NCBI RefSeq assembly: GCF_005938655.1
Contig: NZ_VCQT01000038.1
Span: 124,001 to 188,000, forward strand
DNA length: 64,000 bases
DNA from: Alloalcanivorax gelatiniphagus
GTDB lineage: Bacteria; Pseudomonadota; Gammaproteobacteria; Pseudomonadales; Alcanivoracaceae
Direction: 5' to 3'
Part shown: one piece after another, positions 49,209 to 57,081 of the stretch
Layout: every line of letters begins with the position of its first letter
Numbering within the stretch: the first letter of the stretch is position 1
Notes under the pieces: model-generated
Databases searched by the model: none
Told to the model about the DNA's origin: nothing
The model's input: only the letters and a program-made list of their open reading frames with translations
Made by a program: the position numbers and the translations under genes

Positions 49209-50359
49209 TGCTCCCGGCGCAGCACCAGAGCGGTGGCTTCGCTCATGGTGGCGCCATTGCCGGTGATCAGGGCGTGGCGGGCGTTGGCGATCTGCCGGCC
49301 TTCGGCCTGGTGGCGCAGTTGCCGCACCGCCTCGATGATGTGGGACATGCCGCCGGCCAGATCGGCCTGGCCGAACGACAGCTGGCCGCCGTGGGTATTC
49401 AGCGGCTGGTCGCCCTCCGCGCTCAGGTCGTGGGCCGCCAGCCAGGGGCCGCCCTGCCCCGGCGGGCACAGGCCGGCGTCTTCCACGGTCACCGCCAGCA
49501 TGATGCTGTAGCAGTCATACAGCGACAGCAGGTCCATTTGCCCGGCGTCCACCCCGGCCTGCTGGAAGGCCCGGGCCATGGCCGGTTTGAGCGGACCGGA
49601 GAGCAGATCCGGGGCGCCGGAGATGGCCCGGTGGGTCACCTTTTCGCCGGCGCCGGCCAGCAGCACCGGCGGCTGCCGCAGGGTCCTGGCCCGCCGTGCC
49701 GAGGTGACCACGAAGGCGGCGCCGCCGGCGCAGGGCATCACCACTTCCAGCAAGCGCAGCGGCTCCGCCACCCAGGGCGAGTTGAGCACCTCGTCCACGG
49801 TGATCGGCGCGTCGCGGAAAATCGCCTGGGGATGGCGGGCGGCGTTGCGGCGCTGGGCCGCCACCGCCGTGGCCAGCTGCTCGCTGGTGGTGCCGTAATG
49901 ATGCATGTGCGCCTGGGCGATCATGGCGTAGGCGGCGTTGGCGCCGGAGGCGCCGAACGGCACGTCGAACTCGCGGATCGGGTTGCGGTTGGGCGAGCGC
50001 GGCGGCGTTGCCTCGCGGGTGTTGGCCAGCACGCACAGCACCGCCTCGCACATGCCGGCGTTGATCGCCGCCGCCGCCCGCCAGGCCATGCCGGCGCCGG
50101 AGGCGCCGCCCAGGTCCACCACATTGCTCATGGTGGGCCGCAGGCCCAGGTACTCGCTGACCGTGGCCGGCACGTGCTGGGGGGTCTCGCCCACCTGGGG
50201 CCCCACCAGCAGGCCGTCGATGGCGGCGGGCTCCAGGCCGGCGTCGGCCACCGCTTCCGCGCTCACCCGGGCGATCATGCCCAGGGTGGTTTCACCCTCG
50301 GTGCGGCGCGTCGGGGTCAGCTCGGCGATGCCGGCGATGGCGCAGTCCCAGTGGCTCAT
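49205..50359 (-). CDS. Thiolase-like lipid-transfer protein lacking the catalytic Cys
   Basis: A 384-residue protein of the SCP2-thiolase/Ltp group. At the usual nucleophile position the sequence reads DLGGASGAGMAW with no cysteine, and the GHP-type histidine loop is replaced by SFGQADLAGG. These changes are typical of members that work with DUF35 partners, such as the Ltp2-type aldolases of steroid side-chain breakdown. A retro-aldol or similar C-C lyase role on a hydroxyacyl-CoA is therefore more likely than thiolysis. The substrate is unknown. Confidence 0.85.
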   Translation of the reverse strand: MSHWDCAIAGIAELTPTRRTEGETTLGMIARVSAEAVADAGLEPAAIDGLLVGPQVGETPQHVPATVSEYLGLRPTMSNVVDLGGASGAGMAWRAAAAINAGMCEAVLCVLANTREATPPRSPNRNPIREFDVPFGASGANAAYAMIAQAHMHHYGTTSEQLATAVAAQRRNAARHPQAIFRDAPITVDEVLNSPWVAEPLRLLEVVMPCAGGAAFVVTSARRARTLRQPPVLLAGAGEKVTHRAISGAPDLLSGPLKPAMARAFQQAGVDAGQMDLLSLYDCYSIMLAVTVEDAGLCPPGQGGPWLAAHDLSAEGDQPLNTHGGQLSFGQADLAGGMSHIIEAVRQLRHQAEGRQIANARHALITGNGATMSEATALVLRREQ

Positions 50360-52320
50360 GCCCGCACCTCCGCCACCGTCACGAACTCATCCAGACAATC
50401 CGGATTGAGCAGCGAGCCTTTGTTTTTCACCGGCTTGCCGGTGAGCAGTTGCAGCACCGCTTTCTCCACCTTCTTGCCGTTCAGGGTGTAGGGAATTTCC
50501 GGCACCGGGAAGATGCGCTTGGGCACATGGCGGGGCGACGCTTCGCTCAGCAGCGACGAGCGAATCCGTTGTTCCAGGGCGTCGTCCATGGCCTGCTCCG
50601 CCCCGGTGACCACGAACAGCCACAGGTCCATGTCGCCGCCCTCCGCCGGGTAGCCGATCACCAGGGAATCCTCCACGCCCTCCAGCGCTTCCACCACCCG
50701 GTAGATTTCCGAGGGGCCCATGCGCACGCCGCCGGGCTTGAGCAATGTATCGCTGCGGCCGGTGATGACGATGCCACCGCTGGCGGTGAAATAGGCCACG
50801 TCGCCGTGGGTCCAGATGTCGGCGCGCTCGCCAAAATAGGTGTCCAGGTAACGCTGCCAGCCGTCCTCGCCCCAGAACCCCAGGGGCATGGACGGGAACG
50901 GTTCGGTGCACACCAGGTCGCCGTGGCGGCCGAGCACCGGAATGTCCCGCTCGTCGAGCATGGCCATGGCCATGCCCAGGGCCGGCACCTGGATTTCGCC
51001 GGCGCGCACCGGCCCGGCCGGGTTGCCCATCACGAAGCAGCCGAGGATTTCGGTGCCACCGGAAATCGACGCCAGGCACAGGTCCGCCTTCACCGCGTCG
51101 TAGACCCAGCGGAAGTTTTCCTCGGTGAGCGGCGCGCCGGCGCTCATCACCATGCGCAGGGCGGACAGGTCATGGTCATCGCCGGGCCGCCGCCCGTCCT
51201 GCTCCAGCAGCGACAGGTACTTGGGGCTGGTGCCGAAATGAGTGGTGCCGGTCTCGGCGGCGATGCGCCACAGCACGTCATGGTCCAGGGTGCCGTCCTG
51301 TTTCGGCAGGGCGGCGCCGTCGTAGAGCACCAGGGTGGCGCCGCTGGCGCGGGCGGTGATCATCCAGTGGTACATCATCCAGGCGGTGGAGGTGTAATAG
51401 AGGATGCGGTCGCCGGGCCCGATATCGCAGTGCAGCATGTGCTCCTTGCGATGATTGATCAGGGTGCCGCCGGCGCTGTGCACGATGCACTTGGGCAGGC
51501 CGGTGGTGCCGGAGGTGTAAATCACATACAGCGGGTGATTGAACGGCAGCGCCACATAGTCCGGTTGCGCCGGCGCGCCCCGGGCCAGGTCGTCCAGCCG
51601 CTGGCCGGGGACGTTGGCCCCGGGGGCCTCGCCGTCGCCGCACAGCAGCAGATGGGCCACGTTCAGTTTATTGGCGATCTCCGCCACCCGTTCGCCGATG
51701 TCATGCTGGCGGCCGTTGTACCGGTAGCGGGGCACCGCCACCAGCACCTTGGGTTCGATCTGACCGAAGCGGTCGAGCACGCCGTTGACGCCGAACTCCG
51801 GCGCGCAGGCGGACCAGATCGCGCCGATGGAGGCGGTGGCCAGCACCAGCACCAGGGTGTCCAGGGTGTTGGGCATCAGGCCGGCGACCCGGTCGCCCTC
51901 GCCCACGCCGAGCGCACGCAGGGCCTGCTGGGCGCCGGCCACCCGCTCGCGCAATTGCGCCAGGGTCACTTCCCGGCCCACGCCGTCCTCGCCGGTTTCG
52001 ATCACCGCGATGTCCGCGTCGTCCCCGGCCAGCAGGTTCTCGGCGAAGTTCATCCGCGCGCCGACGAAAAAGCGGGCGCCGATCATGCGGGCGTCACCGT
52101 CCCGGCTCAGCACCTGATCGTAGTCGCTGGCCAGGGGCGCGGCGAAGCGCCAGAACTCGGCCCAGAAGTCTTCCAGGCAGGTCACCGAGTAGCGATGCAG
52201 GTCGGCGTAGCCGGCGCCTTCCAGCCCCACCTGCCGGGCGAAGCGGGCGATCTGCGTGCCGGCCGCCTGTTGCGGGGTGGGCGTCCAGCACAGCGGCGCC
52301 AGGTTTTCCGTGTAACTCAT
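50356..52320 (-). CDS. Acetoacetate-CoA ligase
   Basis: A 654-residue adenylate-forming enzyme. The P-loop YTSGTTGLPKCIVHSAGG, the ISGGTEILGCF motif, THGDVAYFTASGGIVITGRSD and the final RIFPVPEIPYTLNGKKVEKAV with its acetylation lysine are all present. The N-terminal DFWAEFWRF region is typical of acetoacetyl-CoA synthetases. It activates acetoacetate or a related keto acid. It overlaps the lipid-transfer gene by four bases. Confidence 0.92.
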   Translation of the reverse strand: MSYTENLAPLCWTPTPQQAAGTQIARFARQVGLEGAGYADLHRYSVTCLEDFWAEFWRFAAPLASDYDQVLSRDGDARMIGARFFVGARMNFAENLLAGDDADIAVIETGEDGVGREVTLAQLRERVAGAQQALRALGVGEGDRVAGLMPNTLDTLVLVLATASIGAIWSACAPEFGVNGVLDRFGQIEPKVLVAVPRYRYNGRQHDIGERVAEIANKLNVAHLLLCGDGEAPGANVPGQRLDDLARGAPAQPDYVALPFNHPLYVIYTSGTTGLPKCIVHSAGGTLINHRKEHMLHCDIGPGDRILYYTSTAWMMYHWMITARASGATLVLYDGAALPKQDGTLDHDVLWRIAAETGTTHFGTSPKYLSLLEQDGRRPGDDHDLSALRMVMSAGAPLTEENFRWVYDAVKADLCLASISGGTEILGCFVMGNPAGPVRAGEIQVPALGMAMAMLDERDIPVLGRHGDLVCTEPFPSMPLGFWGEDGWQRYLDTYFGERADIWTHGDVAYFTASGGIVITGRSDTLLKPGGVRMGPSEIYRVVEALEGVEDSLVIGYPAEGGDMDLWLFVVTGAEQAMDDALEQRIRSSLLSEASPRHVPKRIFPVPEIPYTLNGKKVEKAVLQLLTGKPVKNKGSLLNPDCLDEFVTVAEVRA

Positions 52321-52351
52321 TGATGCACTCCTGTTTTTTCTCAGGGAAAAC

Positions 52352-53704
52352 TCAGCCGAACAGCGGCGGCAACAAAGTGATGCCAAGGCCGAAGATGGCG
52401 AATGCGAACAGCATCATCACCGCCGTATAGCCGACCACATCGCGGGCCTTGAGGGCGGTGACGCCGAGCAGCGGCAGCATCCACATGGGCTGGATGGCGT
52501 TGGTGAGCTGGTCGCCGTAACCGAACGCCAGCACCGTGACCGCGTTGTCCACGCCCAGGCTCTGGCCGGCCTGGATCAGCAACGGCCCCTGCACCGCCCA
52601 TTGGCCGCCGGCGGACGGCACCATCAGGTTGACCACCCCGGCGCTGACCATGGCCAGCAGCGGGAAGGTGCCCGGCGTGGAGATCGACACCAGCCAGTTG
52701 GCGAACACCGTGACCAGCCCGGAGCCGGCCATCATGCCCATGATCCCGGCGTACAGCGGAAACTGGAGCACGATCTGGCCGCAGGCGCGGATGCCGTCGT
52801 CGATGGCGTTCACATAGGCCATGGGGGTGCGGTAGGCGATCAGGCCGAACACCAGCAGCGCGAAATTCACCAGGTTCAGGTTCAGGTCGAAGCCGTTGGT
52901 GTAGAAGTGCCAGACCAGGTAGCCGAGACCGGGAACCACCAGCATCCAGTTAAGGATGGCCGCGTTCTCCAGCTTTTCCGCCAGGGTGGTGGTGCCGTCT
53001 TCCTGGCCGGCGTCATTCGGTTGCTCGGCGACCACCTCGTCGTCGCTGACTTCCTGCACGTCTTCCGGGTTCGGATGCATGGCCCGGTAGATCAGCGGAA
53101 TCACGATCAGATAGGCGAGGAAGGTAATCAGGTTGGCCGGCGAGAAGATGGTTTCCGACACCGGGATCAGACCGATCTGATCGGCCAGGAAATGGTTTTG
53201 GGTATTCACCAGCAACGGCGCCGAGGCGGACAGCCCGAAGTTAAAGATGATCAGCCCGGAAAAGCCGGCGGCGGCGGCCAGCGGGTAGTGCACCTTGATG
53301 CCTCGGGACTTGGCCTGGCTGCACACCTCACGGGCGGCGATGGCGCCGACGATCAGGCCCAGGCCCCAGCTCAGGAACCCGAACACCACCGCCAGCACGG
53401 TAACCAGCATCACCGCCTGGCCGGCGGTGCGCGGCAGCGCGGCGGCCCGGCTCACCGCCCGGCGCACCGGTGGCGAACTGGCCAGCACGTAACCGAACAG
53501 CAGGATTACCACCATCTGCATGGAAAACTGCAGCAGATTCCAGAAGCCGTCGTACCAGTGGCCGACCATCTGCGCCGGGCTCTGATGGGTAATGACAATG
53601 CCCATCAGGTACACCACCGCGGACAGCAGAATGGCGAAGATAAAGGGGTTGGGAATGAATTGACGGGAAACGCGCGCGCATATCGCGCCGGCGGCCTGAA
53701 GCAT
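52352..53704 (-). CDS. atoE: Short-chain fatty acid transporter, AtoE type
   Basis: A 450-residue membrane protein with about twelve helices from the ATG at 53704. The blocks RQFIPNPFIFAILLSAVVYL, SWGLGLIVGAIAAREV and VNLMVPSAGGQWAVQGPLL are the AtoE signature. It should import short-chain fatty acids or acetoacetate, matching the ligase encoded next in the operon. It is the first gene of the operon and has several operator-like repeats upstream. Confidence 0.92.
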   Translation of the reverse strand: MLQAAGAICARVSRQFIPNPFIFAILLSAVVYLMGIVITHQSPAQMVGHWYDGFWNLLQFSMQMVVILLFGYVLASSPPVRRAVSRAAALPRTAGQAVMLVTVLAVVFGFLSWGLGLIVGAIAAREVCSQAKSRGIKVHYPLAAAAGFSGLIIFNFGLSASAPLLVNTQNHFLADQIGLIPVSETIFSPANLITFLAYLIVIPLIYRAMHPNPEDVQEVSDDEVVAEQPNDAGQEDGTTTLAEKLENAAILNWMLVVPGLGYLVWHFYTNGFDLNLNLVNFALLVFGLIAYRTPMAYVNAIDDGIRACGQIVLQFPLYAGIMGMMAGSGLVTVFANWLVSISTPGTFPLLAMVSAGVVNLMVPSAGGQWAVQGPLLIQAGQSLGVDNAVTVLAFGYGDQLTNAIQPMWMLPLLGVTALKARDVVGYTAVMMLFAFAIFGLGITLLPPLFG

Positions 53705-53782
53705 GTTGTTGTCCTCCACCTGTCGTGTCGGTTTTATTATTCGAACGCTCTTGTTGGGTCGGCCGGTCCGGCAAACACAGGA

Positions 53783-53821
53783 CTGTACCGACTGGTCCAT
53801 ACACTAGAATGACCAGTCGGT
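53783..53821. promoter_or_regulatory. Candidate TetR operator upstream of atoE
   Basis: ACCGACTGGTC (53787-53797) and GACCAGTCGGT (53811-53821) form a perfect 11-base inverted repeat with a 13-base spacer. The left half lies in CTGTACCGACTGGTCCAT, nearly the same as a second site at 53997. Confidence 0.6.
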
Positions 53822-53996
53822 CGCTGTAAAGCCCGCCCTCTGATCCGCCGAGCACCCAGCCGAAGCCCGATCAATAAAGGCTAAGTGATTGATATATAGT
53901 AAAAATAAGAAAATACAATGAAAGCCGGCAACGCCATTGGCTTTGCCAATGAAGAGCCGGCAGGCCCCGGGATTACCGGGTTTGGAGGGAAATCGC

Positions 53997-54014
53997 CTGT
54001 ACCGATTGGTACAT
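53997..54014. promoter_or_regulatory. Second operator-like copy near the tetR 3' end
   Basis: CTGTACCGATTGGTACAT contains TGTACC-GATT-GGTACA, a palindrome, and differs at only two positions from the 53783 motif. The rest of the 350-base region between tetR and atoE is AT-rich without a gene. Confidence 0.55.
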
Positions 54015-54054
54015 CAAAAAGCGATAAAAAAGAAAATTCTAGTATCGAAAGGGT

Positions 54055-54627
54055 CTAATCGCGGGGGCGTTTCAGGCCGTTCAGTATCAGATCGCAGAAC
54101 GATTCGGCGATTGCCTCCGGGCTGCGGTGGCCATCCGGGCGCAGCCACAGGTAGCTGTAGTGATGCATGCCCAGCACCGCCTTGACCGACAGGGAATCGG
54201 TTTCCTCGAATTCACCGCTGTCGAAACCGGCGCTCAGAATGCGCCCCCAAACCCCTTCGTACTGGCGGTGCAGGTCGAGCAGCGCCTGGCGGTTGTCGCC
54301 GGTGACCGCGTGCATTTCACGGAAGCACACGGTCAGCTCCGACAGGTCGTCGGCGACGCTGCGCATCACCGCCCGGGAAAAACGCCGCAACCGCTGCTCG
54401 GCGGGCATCTCCTCACCCAGCAACCGCTCGCCCAGGGCCACCAGCTCGCGCAAATAGCGGGTGGTGATCTCGAACAGCATTTCCTCCTTGTTGGAGAAAT
54501 AGTGATACAGGGAGCTACGCCCCAGGCCGGTGGCCTTCTCCAGGTCACTCATGCCGGTGGCGTGGAAACCCTTGCGGGCGAACAGATCCGCGGCGGCACG
54601 CAGCAGCCGGGTACGATTGTCGTTCAT
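54055..54627 (-). CDS. TetR-family transcriptional regulator
   Basis: A 190-residue TetR regulator from the ATG at 54627 (MNDNRTRLLRAAADLF). The helix-turn-helix is MSDLEKATGLGRSSLYHYFSNKEEML. The C-terminal ligand domain resembles fatty-acid or acyl-CoA responsive members only in general form. It lies directly upstream of the acyl-CoA operon on the same strand and is the natural candidate for the ACCGACTGGT-type sites. Confidence 0.9.
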   Translation of the reverse strand: MNDNRTRLLRAAADLFARKGFHATGMSDLEKATGLGRSSLYHYFSNKEEMLFEITTRYLRELVALGERLLGEEMPAEQRLRRFSRAVMRSVADDLSELTVCFREMHAVTGDNRQALLDLHRQYEGVWGRILSAGFDSGEFEETDSLSVKAVLGMHHYSYLWLRPDGHRSPEAIAESFCDLILNGLKRPRD

Positions 54628-54708
54628 GGGCCCCCGAGGTGGTCGCTGAAGAATCACGGCCGCTCATTATAAGGCCAACACCCGCCGGGTCCATGGCGGA
54701 CCGGTCCG

Positions 54709-55566
54709 TCAGGGGAGCGCGGAGGCCAGCGCCTTGCCGATTTCGGCGATGGCGGCGTTGCGCTGGTCCATGGAGGCGTCGGCTTCGGTGAGGTAGATGG
54801 CCGCCAGCACCGGGCCGCGTTGCGGTGGCCACATCACGGCGATGATGCTCCGGGAACCATGCCCGCCGGCGCCGGTTTTATCGGCGACGGTCCAGTTGTC
54901 CGGCACACCGGCGCGCAGCAGGTCGTCGGCCACCCGGTCGGCTTTCATCCAGTCCAGCAGTTGCCGCCGCGAGTCGGCGCTCAACACCTCACCGAACAGC
55001 AGCGTGTACAGGGTGTCCAGCATGGCGTCGGGCGTGGTGGTGTCGCGCAGGTCGCCGGGGGTGCCTTCGTTCAGTTCGGTTTCGTAGCGGTCCAGGCGCG
55101 TTACCGTATCGCCGGTGCCGCGCAGAAAGGCGGTCAGCCCGGCGGGGCCGTCGATGGCGTTGAGCACCAGGTTGGCGGCGGTGTTGTCGCTGAGGGTAAT
55201 GGTCGCTTCACAGAGCGCGGCCAGGGTCATGCCGTCTTCCACATGCTGCTCGGTGGTCGGCGAGTAGGTCACCAGGTCGTCCTTGGTGTAGCGGACCCGC
55301 CGGTTGAGTTGTTCCTCGCCGGCATCCACCTTGTGCAGCAGGGCACCGCAGGCCAGCACCTTGAAGGTGCTGGCGAACGGAAAACGCTGGTCCGCCTGAT
55401 AGCGCCACCGGCGGCCGCTGTCGGTATCGGATATGGCCACTCCGACCCGCGCCTGCAGCCGGTTTTCCACCTGCTTCACCGTATCGATCACCGCATCGTC
55501 GGCCCGCGCCGTGGCCGCCAGCACCAGCAATCCCAAACCGACCATCAAAACCCGACCATTCAACAC
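54709..55566 (-). CDS. Class A beta-lactamase
   Basis: A 285-residue serine beta-lactamase. From the GTG at 55566 (GGAG five bases upstream), a signal peptide (core LMVGLGLLVLAATARA) is followed by the catalytic motifs: S66-TFK (SxxK), S126-DN, E162-x-x-LN on the omega loop, and K230-TG. All active-site residues are intact, so hydrolysis of penicillins is expected; the spectrum cannot be judged. It stands alone between tetR and an outer-membrane efflux gene. The precise start codon is uncertain. Confidence 0.92.
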   Translation of the reverse strand: MLNGRVLMVGLGLLVLAATARADDAVIDTVKQVENRLQARVGVAISDTDSGRRWRYQADQRFPFASTFKVLACGALLHKVDAGEEQLNRRVRYTKDDLVTYSPTTEQHVEDGMTLAALCEATITLSDNTAANLVLNAIDGPAGLTAFLRGTGDTVTRLDRYETELNEGTPGDLRDTTTPDAMLDTLYTLLFGEVLSADSRRQLLDWMKADRVADDLLRAGVPDNWTVADKTGAGGHGSRSIIAVMWPPQRGPVLAAIYLTEADASMDQRNAAIAEIGKALASALP

Positions 55567-55585
55567 AACCACTCCTTCTATCAAT

Positions 55586-55657
55586 GTAGAAGCGGCTTCA
55601 GCCGCGATCAGACAGCGTGTTCGGTCAGCACCTGATCGCGGCTGAAGCCGCTCCTGC
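55586..55657. repeat. Inverted pair of REP elements
   Basis: GTAGAAGCGGCTTCAGCCGC (55586 onward) and GATCGCGGCTGAAGCCGC (55634 onward) face each other across 24 bases. They fill the space between the beta-lactamase start and the efflux operon end. Confidence 0.85.
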
Positions 55658-55668
55658 ATTATAGCGGT

Positions 55669-57081
55669 TCAGCGCGTCTCGGGATCGTCAGCCGGCAACG
55701 GCGCCCCCGCCAGCGTCCGATAAATGCCAACCATGGCCAGGGTTTCCGAGGTGCGGCTTTCGATCAGGCGGTCCCGGGTGTCGATCAGTTCCTGCTCGGC
55801 GGCCAGCACCTCGAAGTAACCGATGTAACCCTGCTCATAGCGGGTGCGGGCCAGCTGCGCCGCCCGGCCGGCGGCGTCGGTGGCGTCTTCCAGGCGGGCG
55901 CTGCGCACCCGCGAGTGTTGGTAGCGCGCCAGCTGGGTCTCGGTTTCGGCGAGCGCTTCCAGCACCGTCTGCCGGTAGTCCGCCAGGGCCGCCCGGCTGG
56001 CCGCGTCGGCGGCGTCGATGCGGCTGCGCACGCCGCCGAAATCCAGGAAGGTCCAGTCCACGCCCAGGGCCACGGCGCGGGATTCCGCCGGGCCGCTGAA
56101 CAGGTCGGAGGAGTCCGCCGCCACCGAGCCGATCAACGCATCCAGACTGAAGCTGGGGAACAGGTCGGCGGTGGCCACGCCGATGCGCGCGCTGGTGGCG
56201 GCCAGCCGCCGTTCCGCCGCGCGGATGTCCGGACGGCGGCGCAGGGCGTCGCCGGGGCTGCCCACCGGAATCACCGGCAGGCTGTCCGGCAGCGACCCGG
56301 GCAGGGTCAGCTGGCCAAGCAGGGCCCCCGGCTCCTGGCCGGTGAGCACGGCGATGCGGTACATGCGCTCGCGGATGCCCGCCTCCAGGTCCGGCAGGGT
56401 GGCGCGGATGGCGTCCAGCCTGGCGCGGGCACGCACCCGGTCGAACTCGGTACCACGGCCGGCGTCCAGACGCGCCTGCACAATGTCCAGGGACTCCCGC
56501 TGGTTGGCCACGTTGCGGTGGGCCATGCGCAGCTGTTGCTGCAGCCCGCGCAGCTCGAAGTAATCGCTGGCCAGGCGTCCCACCAGGGCCACCCGCAGGG
56601 CGTCCAGGTCGGCGCCGGCGGCGTCCAGATCCGCCTGACGGGCCTCGCGGCCCCGGCGCAGGCGGCCGAACAGATCCAGTTCCCAGCGGGCGGCGGCGCC
56701 GACCTGGTAGCGGGTGACCCGCTCCCGGTCCGGCTCGGCCCGTTCCACCCGCGCCAGATGCTGTTCGCCGGCGGAGCCGCTGGCGCTCAGGGTCGGATAT
56801 TGGTCGGCCCGGGCACCGCGCAACAGCGCGCCGGCCTGGTCCAGCCGGGCCAGGGCCGCCTGCAGATTCTGGTTGGCGTCCAGGGTCTGTTCGATCAGGT
56901 GCGCCAGCAGCGGGTCCTGAAAACCGTTCCAGAAACGGCGCTGCTCGCCCTCGAAGGCGCCGCTATCGCGGGCCTCCTGGAAGCGCTCCGGCGCTTGCAA
57001 ATCCGGGGCCTGGTAATCCGGCCCCACGGCGCAGGCGCTCAACAACAGCAGCGCCGCGCCGGATAGAAGTACGTTACGCAT
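55669..57081 (-). CDS. Outer membrane efflux lipoprotein (OprM/NodT family)
   Basis: A 470-residue TolC-like channel protein with lipobox LLSAC near residue 17 and the NodT-family start VGPDYQAPDLQAPERF. Long alpha-helical repeats follow, including RRRPDIRAAERRLAATSARIGVA and FPSFSLDALIG. It should form the outer-membrane exit duct for the RND pump encoded just upstream. It starts inside the last eight bases of the pump gene, so translation is coupled. Confidence 0.93.
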   Translation of the reverse strand: MRNVLLSGAALLLLSACAVGPDYQAPDLQAPERFQEARDSGAFEGEQRRFWNGFQDPLLAHLIEQTLDANQNLQAALARLDQAGALLRGARADQYPTLSASGSAGEQHLARVERAEPDRERVTRYQVGAAARWELDLFGRLRRGREARQADLDAAGADLDALRVALVGRLASDYFELRGLQQQLRMAHRNVANQRESLDIVQARLDAGRGTEFDRVRARARLDAIRATLPDLEAGIRERMYRIAVLTGQEPGALLGQLTLPGSLPDSLPVIPVGSPGDALRRRPDIRAAERRLAATSARIGVATADLFPSFSLDALIGSVAADSSDLFSGPAESRAVALGVDWTFLDFGGVRSRIDAADAASRAALADYRQTVLEALAETETQLARYQHSRVRSARLEDATDAAGRAAQLARTRYEQGYIGYFEVLAAEQELIDTRDRLIESRTSETLAMVGIYRTLAGAPLPADDPETR

